This document shows, piece by piece, positions 7,304 to 16,614 of a stretch of DNA of 64,000 bases (its first letter is position 1; each line of letters opens with the position of its first letter). The translations under genes and the position numbers were made by a program. The stretch spans positions 1 to 64,000 of the forward strand of contig JBHJGP010000014.1 of assembly GCA_050331695.1 (NCBI GenBank). The letters are read 5' to 3'. Below the pieces are notes generated by a model. The model worked only from the letters and a program-made list of their open reading frames with translations, ran no database searches and had not been told where the DNA came from. Source of the stretch: JBHJGP01 sp050331695. GTDB taxonomy: Bacteria > Pseudomonadota > Alphaproteobacteria > Geminicoccales > Geminicoccaceae.

Positions 7304-8815
7304 CTAGGTCAGGCTGGCCGCGCTCAACATGTTCTGCATGAGAAACCGTTGGCCGAACTGCCCGGTGTCCGTGGTCTCGAGGTCAATCTCCGGGATGAAG
7401 TCGAGGCCCTTGCCGGTCCGCTCGCGGTAATGATCGATGAGGCCGGTGATGACTTCGCCGACGATGGTGCCGCCCACCGGACCCAGGACGTTGCCGGCCG
7501 CGCTGCCCATTTCGCGGCCGTGGCCCATCGATTTGACCTTGGGCAGATAGCCCTCGGCCGTCACCACCACCTGGCTCGCCTCCTGGAGCACATAGTACCA
7601 GAGCGGTGTTTCCTCGATCGCCAGATGTTCCCGCACGGTCTCGTCGGCGGCCAGCGGCGTCTCGCCCATCGCCCGGGCGATCGCTTGACCGGAAGGCAAG
7701 CGGAAGGTCCGCCCGCGGTTGAGGTTGCGTGCGGCCAAAGAGCCCAGATCGCCAGGCGGCACGACGTTGACCTCATCCAGATGGAAAAGGTGACCCGGAA
7801 GCAAGGGATCGATCTTGCGGGCCATCTGCGGCGCGCCACGGCCGTCCACGGCGAAGAACCGATGCCAGTCCACGCGATCGGTTTCGGCGATCGGGCGAAA
7901 ACCCATCAAGCCGTCCGCAGCGAACAGCTCGACACCTAGTCTGGCCGCGTTCAGGTCATAGGTCTGACGGACCTGGCTGTGGCCGAAGCGATAGGCGGCG
8001 ACCGAAAACTCCACCGGCATGAACGGACGGCGGACGTCGTCATTGGCGCCGTCATAGAAGCCATCCTTGAAGTAAAACCGTCGACCCCGCCGGGCGATGT
8101 CGATGGTCCTCTCCACGCCGATAATGTGGGGTAGAAAATCCTCGATCAGCAGGCGGTGGTAGTAATGGATGACATGGTCGCGGGCCGCTTCGAACAGCTC
8201 GCGTTTCGCCTGCTCGGAAAGAGCATTGAGGGCCACTCCCCGCGCCGCCAGCAGACGGTCGGCCAGGGCATTGTGGAAGGCGATAAATGCCGCCTGGAGC
8301 TGCGAGACGATGACGTTTTCGTCATTGCGCGGGTCACCGATGAGCGCGATGCCGTCGAACCGGGCCAGGTCAAAACGTTCGCCACCGATCGGTTGGCCCA
8401 CCCGCAATTTGGGCAGATCAAACAGGAACGGGCTCGCTTCCGGGCCGGCTCCGTAAACGCAATCCAGATCGAGATTGGGCGTGCGGCTGTTCTCCACCGC
8501 CCGAGGCACAGCCGGCCGGTCGAGCTTCGAACTGGTGTCCAGTGTGATGTCATGATCGATGAATTGGGCCAGGAAGGTGAAGCCCGCTGGCGTGGCGCTG
8601 TCGTTGACAGCCCCCTGATCGTCGAGCATCGGCCCGTTCTGACGTCCCAGACGCCGCAGGTCGTAGATCGGGCTTGGATGAGGCTGGAGCTCACCGCCCA
8701 GCGCGAACAAGCGGCCAAAACGGCCGTCCGGACTGCTCGGCCCGCATTCATTGCCGAGCGTCCGGCGTGGGTTGTAGAGCTCGGGATTGTATCGTTGTGC
8801 ACCGTGGTGTTGCAT
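7304..8815 (-). CDS. Animal-type haem peroxidase (peroxidase-cyclooxygenase superfamily)
   Basis: 503 residues; GGGGAG precedes the ATG. Landmarks of the superfamily: distal-histidine segment FLAQFIDHDITLD near residue 85, DPRNDENVIVSQLQAAFIAFHN near 160-180, and proximal-histidine block AAYRFGHSQVRQTYDL near 280. It should bind haem (possibly covalently through Asp/Glu) and oxidise halides or organics with H2O2. No signal peptide is seen. Bacterial members of about 500 residues often lack one or travel by other routes. Ends in TAG just before a hairpin terminator. The copper amine oxidase nearby makes H2O2, which this enzyme could use (inference). Confidence 0.88.
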   Translation of the reverse strand: MQHHGAQRYNPELYNPRRTLGNECGPSSPDGRFGRLFALGGELQPHPSPIYDLRRLGRQNGPMLDDQGAVNDSATPAGFTFLAQFIDHDITLDTSSKLDRPAVPRAVENSRTPNLDLDCVYGAGPEASPFLFDLPKLRVGQPIGGERFDLARFDGIALIGDPRNDENVIVSQLQAAFIAFHNALADRLLAARGVALNALSEQAKRELFEAARDHVIHYYHRLLIEDFLPHIIGVERTIDIARRGRRFYFKDGFYDGANDDVRRPFMPVEFSVAAYRFGHSQVRQTYDLNAARLGVELFAADGLMGFRPIAETDRVDWHRFFAVDGRGAPQMARKIDPLLPGHLFHLDEVNVVPPGDLGSLAARNLNRGRTFRLPSGQAIARAMGETPLAADETVREHLAIEETPLWYYVLQEASQVVVTAEGYLPKVKSMGHGREMGSAAGNVLGPVGGTIVGEVITGLIDHYRERTGKGLDFIPEIDLETTDTGQFGQRFLMQNMLSAASLT

Positions 8816-8998
8816 GAGGTGTCTCCCCAGGTTCCTGCTTGCCGCATTGTCGGAAACAAGGATGGAGAGCCGTGTAAGCCGGTCGGGCTCGCGCTTCTGT
8901 GATCAGATGCACGCCGCCCCGGAAATTGGCGGATCACCGGCTCCAAGACAGGGAAATCTCCTTTTCGGATAACATTTTTAATTTTATTCCCTTCTTAG

Positions 8999-10228
8999 TT
9001 GTTGCATTCAGGCGACCTTCAGCGCGAACACAGCTCTGCCCGGGGGCAATCGCTTTTGGACCGCCTGAGCCGCCTATCGCCGCGCCTTCTTCAGGGCGTG
9101 CTGGCGATCTATCTGTTGTCGATCGCCGGCCATGCCCTGGCGCCGATCTTCCATGGCGGTCTCAAGGAGATCGATTTTCTCGCTTTTTGGGCCGCGGGCC
9201 GGTTGGCCCTGGAGGGACAGGCAACGGCGGCCTTCGACTGGCGCAGCCTCGCCGCGACCTTCGAGGCGGAAATCGGGCCGGTCGATTTTGCCTACGGGTG
9301 GTTCTATCCGCCGACCATGCAGCTCCTGATGATGCCGTTCGCGGCGATGCCGTTTTTCGTCGCCTACACGCTTTGGGTCGGCGTCACGCTGGCGGCCTTC
9401 GCCGGTGGCCTCTGGCGTTTGTTCGGCGAGCGTCAAATCGTCTGGCTCGTGCTCGCGGCGCCCGTTGTCTGGGCCAACATCAAGCTCGGTCAGACCGGCA
9501 TGTTCATCGCTGCGGCGATGATCCTGGGTTTTTGCCTGAGGCGGCAGTCATCCTGGATGGCAGGGCTTTGCTTTGCATTGATTTCGGTCAAGCCCCATAT
9601 GGGCGTGCTGCTGCCGAGCGTCTTTCTCGTCTCCGGCTGGTATCGGCTGTTCGCGGCAACCGCTTTCTGGGTTCTTGTTTGGGCGTTGGCGGCCTTCGCG
9701 GTTCTGGGTGCGGAGCCGTGGCTTTTGTTTTTCGACGGGCTCCGCAACGCTGCCGGCGAGGCGCTCGCGACGGGCCTTCTCAAGACCCAGTTCATGATCA
9801 CGCCGTTCGCCTTCGCTCTTGGATCGGGGGCCACGCTGGAGATGGCGACAACCCTGCAGCTCTGCTGGGTCGCCCTGGTCGTCCTGGCCACCATCGGTAT
9901 CTGGCGGAAACCGCTCGCCCGCGATCTGAAACTGGCCTGGGTGTTCGCCGCCGCCGCGACCCTTTCGCCTTACGCCTATATCTACGACGCCACCCTGGCC
10001 GCCACAGCCTCACTGCTCCTGCTTCGCCACAGCGCCACCGGCGGGCACCATGACCAGGATCGGGCGCTGGCGCTGCACGCCCTGTTCCATGCCATGCCTT
10101 TCCTTCTTCTGCTGGTACCGCCAGGGGTCGGCATGGCGCCGGCGTTTCTCGGTGTCTTGGCGCTGATCGGCCACCTGCTCGTGCATTTGCGCAAGGACAT
10201 GGCCACGGTAAGGCTGAAGCCCGTGTGA
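8999..10228 (+). CDS. GT87-type (DUF2029) polytopic glycosyltransferase-like protein
   Basis: About 400 residues; TTG at 8999 or TTG at 9056 (after GGGGG) could be the start, as no ATG is suitable. Ten or so hydrophobic helices. The first loop holds the GT-C-like acidic motif KEIDFLAFWAAGRLALEG and then YGWFYPPTMQLLMMPFAAMP; FY-PP is typical of GT87 polyprenol-phosphate-mannose-dependent transferases. Later segments include VVWANIKLGQTGMFIAAAM and ISVKPHMGVLLP, also typical of DUF2029. It would move a sugar from a lipid-phosphate donor on the outer face of the inner membrane. It starts an oppositely oriented region from the peroxidase and precedes xthA by 66 bp. Confidence 0.8.
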   Translation: MLHSGDLQREHSSARGQSLLDRLSRLSPRLLQGVLAIYLLSIAGHALAPIFHGGLKEIDFLAFWAAGRLALEGQATAAFDWRSLAATFEAEIGPVDFAYGWFYPPTMQLLMMPFAAMPFFVAYTLWVGVTLAAFAGGLWRLFGERQIVWLVLAAPVVWANIKLGQTGMFIAAAMILGFCLRRQSSWMAGLCFALISVKPHMGVLLPSVFLVSGWYRLFAATAFWVLVWALAAFAVLGAEPWLLFFDGLRNAAGEALATGLLKTQFMITPFAFALGSGATLEMATTLQLCWVALVVLATIGIWRKPLARDLKLAWVFAAAATLSPYAYIYDATLAATASLLLLRHSATGGHHDQDRALALHALFHAMPFLLLLVPPGVGMAPAFLGVLALIGHLLVHLRKDMATVRLKPV

Positions 10229-10294
10229 CGGCGAAGACCAGAACCGTTCCTTGGTGTAGATCCCCGGGGACCGAAATCGTTCTGGAGCTCCGCC

Positions 10295-11092
10295 ATGCCG
10301 CTCACCGTTACCACCTGGAACGTGAATTCGATCCGTTTGCGGATCGATGGCGTCCGCCAGGCGGTCGACGCCTTCGCGCCCGACATTCTTTGCCTGCAGG
10401 AAACCAAGGTCTCGAACGACAGTTTTCCAGTGCAAGAAATCGAGGATCTGGGTTTTCGCCATCACCTGATCCACGGCCAGAAAGCCTATCACGGCGTCGC
10501 GATCTTCTCGAAACAGCCGTTCGCTGCGACCGAGACCCGACACTGGTGCGGCATCGATGACTGCCGTCACGCGATCGTCCGGTTGGAAGGGGGTGTGGAA
10601 CTCCACAATCTCTACATACCGGCCGGCGGTGATGTGCCGGACCGTGATGAGAACCCGAAATTCGCCCACAAGCTTGATCTCCTGGCGGAGCTCAGCGACT
10701 GGCTCGCCGCCGACCGGTCATCCGAGGATCCCTTGATCTTAGTGGGCGATCTCAACGTGGCGCCGCTCGAGACCGATGTCTGGAGCCACAAGCAGTTGCT
10801 CAAGGTGGTGAGCCACACGCCGGTCGAGGTGGCAGCCCTGGACCGGCTCCAGCGATCGGCCGATTTCGTTGATGCCGTGCGCGCGAAGATACCGCCGAGC
10901 GAGAAGCTTTACAGCTGGTGGAGCTACCGGGCCCGGGACTGGTCCGCCTCCGACCGGGGCCGAAGGCTCGACCATGTTTGGGTGACGCCGGCGCTCGAGG
11001 ACAAAATTGGCGAGGTGACGGTGGCGCGAGAGGCGCGCGGTTGGGACAAGCCGTCCGACCATGTCCCGGTTTCAGTCACATTCGATCTTTGA
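10295..11092 (+). CDS. xthA: Exodeoxyribonuclease III (AP endonuclease)
   Basis: 265 residues; ATG preceded by GGAGCTCC. It has the full endonuclease/exonuclease/phosphatase set: TWNVNSIRLR at the N-terminus, LCLQETKV (metal Glu), GDLNVAP (Asp/Asn), the W-S-Y-R segment near 210, RRLDHVWVT and the terminal SDHVPVSV (catalytic His). It removes abasic sites and 3' blocking groups in base-excision repair and degrades one strand of duplex DNA from the 3' end. Length and order match the ExoA/XthA family. It is the best-defined housekeeping gene of this part of the window. Confidence 0.95.
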   Translation: MPLTVTTWNVNSIRLRIDGVRQAVDAFAPDILCLQETKVSNDSFPVQEIEDLGFRHHLIHGQKAYHGVAIFSKQPFAATETRHWCGIDDCRHAIVRLEGGVELHNLYIPAGGDVPDRDENPKFAHKLDLLAELSDWLAADRSSEDPLILVGDLNVAPLETDVWSHKQLLKVVSHTPVEVAALDRLQRSADFVDAVRAKIPPSEKLYSWWSYRARDWSASDRGRRLDHVWVTPALEDKIGEVTVAREARGWDKPSDHVPVSVTFDL

Positions 11093-11136
11093 TCGGAAAG
11101 GTATCGGCCGGTGACCAAACGCGCGGCGCCGGTTGC

Positions 11137-12453
11137 TTAGGACCGACTGAGCCGTGGCATGAACCGGCCGATCTTGTCGGCGAAGAAATCGAGGTCTTCG
11201 CCCTGGAAAACGAGGAAGCGACTCAAGGGAATGCGGCTCACCCGGCAGTAGACGACCAGGAACAGGGCTGCCGCCAGCACGTAAGCAAGCGTGGACGCCA
11301 TGGCTGCGCCGGCGGCACCGTAGTGCGGGATCAAATAGGCGTTGAGGCCGACATTGAGAGCGAAGATCGGTACCGATACCAGAAGCGATACCAGCGGCTT
11401 GCCCCGCCCGGAGAGATCTCCGTTGAGGATCCGGAACAAGGAAAAGGTGATCACCCCCGGCAATAGGATCAGGAACATATCGCCCGCGGGCGCGAACTCC
11501 TGGCCGTAGATCAGCGGAAACAGAACCGGCGACAGGAGCGCCGGCATGGCCGCGAACATCAGCGCGAGGAAGCTCAATCGAAACAGCCTGGGCACCTTCT
11601 GGTCAACGGCACTGTCATCCGCTGCGTTGGCGCGCTTGGCGAAGGCGAGGGTGCCGAGAGCTTCCGGCGCGTACCACATCAGTTCGGCCCAATTGACCGC
11701 CAGTGAATAAATGCCGATCTCGTAGACGGTGCTCAGCTGGTTGAGCATGACCACGTCGATCCGGAAATTAAGCATCAAAACGAACAGCGAAACCGAGTAG
11801 GTCAGCCCCTTGGCCAACAGGCTCCGGCACATCGAAAAGTCGATATCGAATGTGAACTCCGCCTGCCGCCAGAAAACCCGCAAAACGATGAACAGCACGA
11901 TCAATGCCGTGATGATGTCCGCGAGCAGCGCGCCGACAACGCCCCCCTGGAGCACCATGATCAACAGTGAAAAACCGACGATCCGCAGTATCGAACGGAG
12001 CACGCGAACCAGAGAAAAAAGCTGAATGTTTTCCTTGCTGAGAAAATAGCCGCGGAAATATTCGAAAGACACCTGCAGGGGCAAGGTCAGGGTCACCAGT
12101 GCGACCAGTAGGAGCGGGAAATCATTATCGGTCAGAAAGATCAGATAGCCGGCGCAGGCCAGCATGCCGAGGGCCGAGCTGACGAAGAACAGGAGCCCGG
12201 CATTGGCGATGACCTTGCCTTCGGGGCATTTCTCCCGGGCGAGGTGGAACACCAGTGACCGTCTGATACCGAGGTCGAGCTGGGTCTGGACGATATTGGG
12301 AGCGACGTAGCGGGCGGCGAGAATGCCGCGCCCCTCGGGACCGAGAAACCGCGCCAGGATGACACTGATCAGAAAGCGGGAGCCGACATAGAGCAGGTCC
12401 GCCCGCAGGATGACCGACGCGTCCTTGAGAAAGCTGCGAGGGGGCTTTGCCAT
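11137..12453 (-). CDS. Wzx-like oligosaccharide flippase
   Basis: 438 residues with about 12 hydrophobic helices and the MATE/PST fold features of polysaccharide flippases: early SRFLISVILARFLGPEGRGI (the R-x-LGPEGRG block is typical), FEYFRGYFLSKENIQLFSLV in the middle, and AAGAAMASTLAYVLAAALFL near the C-terminus. It would flip undecaprenyl-linked repeat units across the inner membrane. It is divergent from the Wzz/BY-kinase gene across a 324-bp AT-leaning intergenic region and faces xthA. Ends in TAA. Confidence 0.88.
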   Translation of the reverse strand: MAKPPRSFLKDASVILRADLLYVGSRFLISVILARFLGPEGRGILAARYVAPNIVQTQLDLGIRRSLVFHLAREKCPEGKVIANAGLLFFVSSALGMLACAGYLIFLTDNDFPLLLVALVTLTLPLQVSFEYFRGYFLSKENIQLFSLVRVLRSILRIVGFSLLIMVLQGGVVGALLADIITALIVLFIVLRVFWRQAEFTFDIDFSMCRSLLAKGLTYSVSLFVLMLNFRIDVVMLNQLSTVYEIGIYSLAVNWAELMWYAPEALGTLAFAKRANAADDSAVDQKVPRLFRLSFLALMFAAMPALLSPVLFPLIYGQEFAPAGDMFLILLPGVITFSLFRILNGDLSGRGKPLVSLLVSVPIFALNVGLNAYLIPHYGAAGAAMASTLAYVLAAALFLVVYCRVSRIPLSRFLVFQGEDLDFFADKIGRFMPRLSRS

Positions 12454-12777
12454 TGGCGTCAGATCGATACCCGCGGGCCCGGGACCAGCTTACTCGGCGG
12501 ATCCAGGCAGCCAAAACTCAACTAAGTGATAAACACGAACCCGTATAACATTACTTAAGATTGAGATGCCAGGATGGCTTCTGGCTGTCACGTGGATCAG
12601 TGATTGAAAGAGGCATAAAATTTGGAAACCAAAAAGCGTATCAAGGCGCGCTCGTGGGTGTTTCTAACAACACGTGCATGTCAGGCTATGAATACTACTC
12701 TTGAGTGTCATCGAGGCCGCCGCACGCGCGCCTGGTGAAGCCGACCGGTAGCATCCTCCAGCGAGAAACGGTGTGAT
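12454..12777. promoter_or_regulatory. Divergent promoter region between flippase and tyrosine kinase genes
   Basis: No gene is seen. The region is AT-richer than its flanks, especially about 12520-12700, and must hold the promoters for the flippase (-) and the Wzz/BY-kinase (+). I could not find a confident -35/-10 pair or a clear inverted repeat. Confidence 0.4.
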
Positions 12778-15144
12778 ATGAAGTGGGTTAGTCCTTCCTC
12801 GATGCCTCAGCCACCCGCCTATGGGAACACCGGCCTTCCCGCTGTGGACCGCCAGAACCGACGGCCCGTTGTCCATCCGCAAACGTCGCCGGATGGCGGT
12901 GGCGGTCTCAGTCTTCAATCGGCCTTTCGGGCGCTCTTGCGCCGCCGCTGGTCGTTGATCATTCCCCTACTTCTGTTTCCGTTGGCAGCGGTCATCGCCA
13001 TCGCGCGAATTGCGCCGAGCTACGAGGCCACCAGCGAGGTTCTGATCGAGGCCAACCAGATCAATCTGGGCAATCTGACCGGTGTCTTGGGCAACCTCAA
13101 TCCGGACCTCGATGCCTTGTCGAGCGAGGTCAAGGTTGTCACCTCGCGCAAACTGGCGGGCCAGGTGGTCGATAATCTCGATTTGACCAACAATCCCTCC
13201 TTCTACGTCGCCAAGTCGGAAGGGCCCGGTTCGTTCGAACGGGCGATCGATGCGGTCGGTGGCGCCACCACGGCGGCGATCGACTGGGCTGTGGCGACGG
13301 TCGGCGGGGTTACCGGCGCCGAGCCGGCGAGCCCCAACCCGAGCCCATCGGTCCTGCCGAGCGAGACGGTCGTGCCCGAGGAGCGGATCGCCGCGGTCAA
13401 ACGGGATGAAGTGATCGACGTTCTGTTGGGCCGGCTTGACGTCGAGGTCTTAGGCGCGAGCCGGGTGATGATGGTGACTTACACAGGACCTAGTCCGGAG
13501 GAAGCGGCCATCGTCGCCAACGCCGTCGCCGATGCCTATCTCGACGAGCGGGTCCAGGTCAAACTGGACGCGGTGGACCGGGCCAACGACTGGATCAATC
13601 AGAGGCTGCTGACGCTCCAGGATAGCGTTCAGGACGCCGAGCAGCGGGCGGAGAGCTTCCGCGCCCAGGCCGGCATCACAAGCGGCGTCGACGCCGATCT
13701 GGTCACCGAGCAGATCTCGCGGCTTTCTGGCCAGCTGACCGATGCCCGCAGCGATCTGATCCGCGCGCAGTCGACCCTCAACCAGGCCCGAGCCGCTCTC
13801 GCCAACCCGAACGCGGCGGACAGCGTGCCGGAGATCCAGGGCTCGCAAATCATCGTCCGCCTGCGCGATCAAGAGGCGCAGATCCGTTCCGAATATGCCG
13901 AGCTTTCAGCTGAACTCGGCCGCCAGCACCCGCGAATGATCGAGATGCGCGCGCAGCTGAGCCAGATCGAGGAGGGTATCGCAACCGAGGTCCGCCGCGT
14001 CGTCGCCAGCCTCCAGCGCGGTGTCCAGGCGGCGCGCTCGCGGGTGGCGAGCCTCGAAGCGAGCCTCGACGATCTTCGGGGCCAGACCCAGGTGCGGGAT
14101 ACCGCGAGCATCGAGCTCCGCGATCTCGAGCGCCGTGCCGCCGCCGAGCGCGACCATCTGACGGCCATGCTGGTGGAATCCCAGCGTCTGACCACTCAGT
14201 TCGACGTGACACAGCCAGACGCCCGGATCCTGTCACCGGCGGTGGTGCCAGCCCATCCCAGTTCGCCCAAGAAGAAGCTGATCCTCGCCGGCGCCATCCT
14301 GCTCGCGCTCACGGTCGGGCTCCTCTTGATTTACCTGCAGGAGTTGCTGGACCAGGCCTGCTACAGTTCTGACGATATCGATGACGCGCTGGGCGTCCGG
14401 ACCCTGGCTCTGGTGCCCGAGGTCAGAACCCGCCGGCGTCTGGTGACCGCCAGCATGCCGCTCACCGATCCCCTGTCGCGCTTCACCGATGCGATGCAGT
14501 CCCTGAGCCTGATGGTCCGGTCCCGGGGTGACGTCGCCAACTCCCTGGCGGTGGTGTCGGCGCGGCCGGCGGAAGGCAAGTCGACCGTCGCCGCCGCCCT
14601 TGCGCGCACGGCCGCGCTTCACGGCGAGCGGGTCATTCTGATCGACTGTGATCTGCGGCGGCCGTCCTTAACCGAGGTTTTCAGCGGCGGTCCGACACCG
14701 GGGCTCAGCGACATCCTGCGCGGCCGCAACACGGCGGACATGGCGATCCGCCGCGACCCCCACAGCCCCCTTTCCTACATTCCGGCGGGTGCGCCGAGAG
14801 ATGTCGCCTACTCGACCTCGCTTCTCCAGTCTGAAGCCATGACCAACCTGCTGGACGAGCTTCGCCAGGAGTTCGATCTGATCGTCATGGACGCGCCGCC
14901 CTTGATGGCGACCGTGGACAGCGTCATCGTCGCCGAACAGGCCGGCACAGCGCTGTTGTGCGTCCGCTGGCAGGAAACGCCAAAACGAGTGGCGAGCCAA
15001 GCGCTGAAGAAGCTGGATGAGGCCGGGATCGAGGTGCTGGGTGCCGTCTTGTCCCGTGTCGACACCCGCCGGCTCACTCAGTACGGCTATGCGGACTCGG
15101 AATACTACAACCCCCGTTACAATGCCTACCATGGCCGGAGCTGA
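12778..15144 (+). CDS. Polysaccharide co-polymerase / bacterial tyrosine autokinase (Wzz-BY-kinase fusion)
   Basis: 788 residues. N-terminal Wzz domain: a cytoplasmic lead, TM1 near 55-75 (WSLIIPLLLFPLAAVIAIAR), a long periplasmic coiled-coil-rich region (about 260-480) and TM2 near 500-520 (LILAGAILLALTVGLLLIYL). The C-terminal BY-kinase domain has Walker A SARPAEGKST (K about 601), Walker A' VILIDCDLRRP, Walker B IVMDAPP (D about 705) and a tyrosine-rich tail (YGYADSEYYNPRYNAY), the autophosphorylation cluster. Such proteins set the chain length and export of capsule or exopolysaccharide. A second in-frame ATG lies at 12802. The next gene (glycosyltransferase) overlaps its 3' end. Confidence 0.93.
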   Translation: MKWVSPSSMPQPPAYGNTGLPAVDRQNRRPVVHPQTSPDGGGGLSLQSAFRALLRRRWSLIIPLLLFPLAAVIAIARIAPSYEATSEVLIEANQINLGNLTGVLGNLNPDLDALSSEVKVVTSRKLAGQVVDNLDLTNNPSFYVAKSEGPGSFERAIDAVGGATTAAIDWAVATVGGVTGAEPASPNPSPSVLPSETVVPEERIAAVKRDEVIDVLLGRLDVEVLGASRVMMVTYTGPSPEEAAIVANAVADAYLDERVQVKLDAVDRANDWINQRLLTLQDSVQDAEQRAESFRAQAGITSGVDADLVTEQISRLSGQLTDARSDLIRAQSTLNQARAALANPNAADSVPEIQGSQIIVRLRDQEAQIRSEYAELSAELGRQHPRMIEMRAQLSQIEEGIATEVRRVVASLQRGVQAARSRVASLEASLDDLRGQTQVRDTASIELRDLERRAAAERDHLTAMLVESQRLTTQFDVTQPDARILSPAVVPAHPSSPKKKLILAGAILLALTVGLLLIYLQELLDQACYSSDDIDDALGVRTLALVPEVRTRRRLVTASMPLTDPLSRFTDAMQSLSLMVRSRGDVANSLAVVSARPAEGKSTVAAALARTAALHGERVILIDCDLRRPSLTEVFSGGPTPGLSDILRGRNTADMAIRRDPHSPLSYIPAGAPRDVAYSTSLLQSEAMTNLLDELRQEFDLIVMDAPPLMATVDSVIVAEQAGTALLCVRWQETPKRVASQALKKLDEAGIEVLGAVLSRVDTRRLTQYGYADSEYYNPRYNAYHGRS

Positions 15145-16492
15145 GGCGAGCGTTAGGGCCGGCGGCGGGAACTCGTTTTTCCGATCGCCTGCCGAGACCG
15201 GCCTATCAGCGGAACCGGCGACCCTAGACGGCCAGCGCATGGCGGTGGTCATCGACGAACTGCCCCGCCCCCACGACGCCGGCCACCTTTTGTGGGTCCA
15301 TTAGTTCATCCACCATTTCTCGGCCCGCGGCGCCGTGGTTCTGGTCGTGCTCACCGAGCCGCGAACACCGAGCCCGGTTGTCGATCTCTCAACCCTCTAC
15401 GATCTCGAGCGCGTCGGGGTGCGGGGGAGCGGACTCATGAACGTTGGCCGGCGGGCCGTCGTCGTCGATCCGGTTCGTCTCGCCAAGATGCTGCTGAAAC
15501 CGCTCGCGGCTCGGTTTCGCCGCTGGGGATCGGGGCCAAGTCGAGGCGGTCGGGCCGACGTGGTCATGGCCAAGTACACGAACCCGGGCGAGGCTCGAAA
15601 AGCGGCGCGGATCATCGATGCCTTCGGCGCGGATCACCTGTTCGTCGACACCATGTTCCGCACGCCCGTGCTCGACCATCTTCGAAGCCGGCCGATGCTC
15701 TTCAACATCACCCACGATCTGTTCCACGAGCGTCACCGTTCGTTGAGCGCGCTCGGTTACCGGGTGTCTCCGGAGCGATTGACCATCGATGACGAGGTCC
15801 AGGCCCTGGAGCGCCATGACGTTCTGATCGCTGGCAATGTGTCGGATCAGGAAAGAATGCGCGATTTGGTCAAAGGACCCCGGGTCGTCCGCGTGACGAT
15901 GCCGGTGGAGCCGGTGATCGGCGCCGAGGGCGCCCGAGATCCAAAGCGCTGTCTCTTCGTCGGCTCGAAGGCGCTCCACAATGTCGACGGCCTTCGGTGG
16001 TTCCTGGCTGAGATATGGCCGCTGGTCACCGAACGCCTGCCGGACGCGCGCTTCCATATCTTCGGCAGCGCCACATCGGCCATCGCCGATCCGCCGGCGG
16101 GCGTCATTCTCGGCGGCTGGATTGAAGATCTAACCCCCGATCTCCTCAAGGCCAGCGTCGCCGTCGCTCCGCTTCGAGGCGGCAGCGGTCTCAAGGTCAA
16201 GCTTTTGGACTATATCGCCCACGGTCTGCCTTGCGTCACAACAACCTCAGGGGTGAGCGGCTTCGCCGAGGAGCCGGATCGGCCGTTCCTGGTGCGGGAT
16301 GAGCCCCGCGACTTCGCCGATGCCCTGATTTCGATCCTCTCGGACCCGGCGAAAGCCGCCGAGTGGCGTCATTCGGCTTACGGGTTCTGCGAGCGGTTCA
16401 GCGCGTCGGCCATGTTCGCGCCGGTTGAAGCGTTGATGAGCCGGGCTTCTCAGACGGTTCGCGAGCCGACCGACTTGGCAGCCGCCAGCTGA
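15131..16492 (+). pseudogene. GT4-like glycosyltransferase interrupted by in-frame TAG
   Basis: The frame from ATG 15131 (or 15122, or 15239) encodes a typical GT-B N-terminus (MAVVIDELPRPHDAGHLLWV) and then meets TAG at 15302-15304. Directly after it the same frame continues FIHHFSARGAVVLVVLTEPR and runs to TGA at 16490-16492. The rest is a complete GT-B C-terminal half: LFVGSKALHNVDGLRWFLAE, RFHIFGS, GVILGGWIEDLTPDLLKASV and APLRGGSGLKVKLLDYIAHG, the nucleotide-sugar-binding and GLPCV region. Only one codon is wrong and no frameshift is present. It overlaps the BY-kinase end, so it belongs to the polysaccharide operon. Either a recent nonsense allele, a read-through amber codon, or a base error. 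A GTG at 15335 could restart a version lacking the first Rossmann strand, which would probably be inactive. Confidence 0.75.
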
Positions 16493-16614
16493 GCTCTCGC
16501 AGCGTTGACCGGCCGGCGCTCTCATGCGGAGATGTCGCCCGTCGCCCGCGCAAAGGTTGTTGGCCGACCAACGGGGAGCCGGTCGACCGGGTTTGACGGC
16601 GACCCGAGTGCGGC

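Noticed and set aside
8899..10053. 384-codon open frame overlapping the GT87-type gene on the same strand
   Set aside because: Its translation is Arg/Gly-rich out-of-frame text; the alternative frame has regular membrane helices and GT87 motifs.
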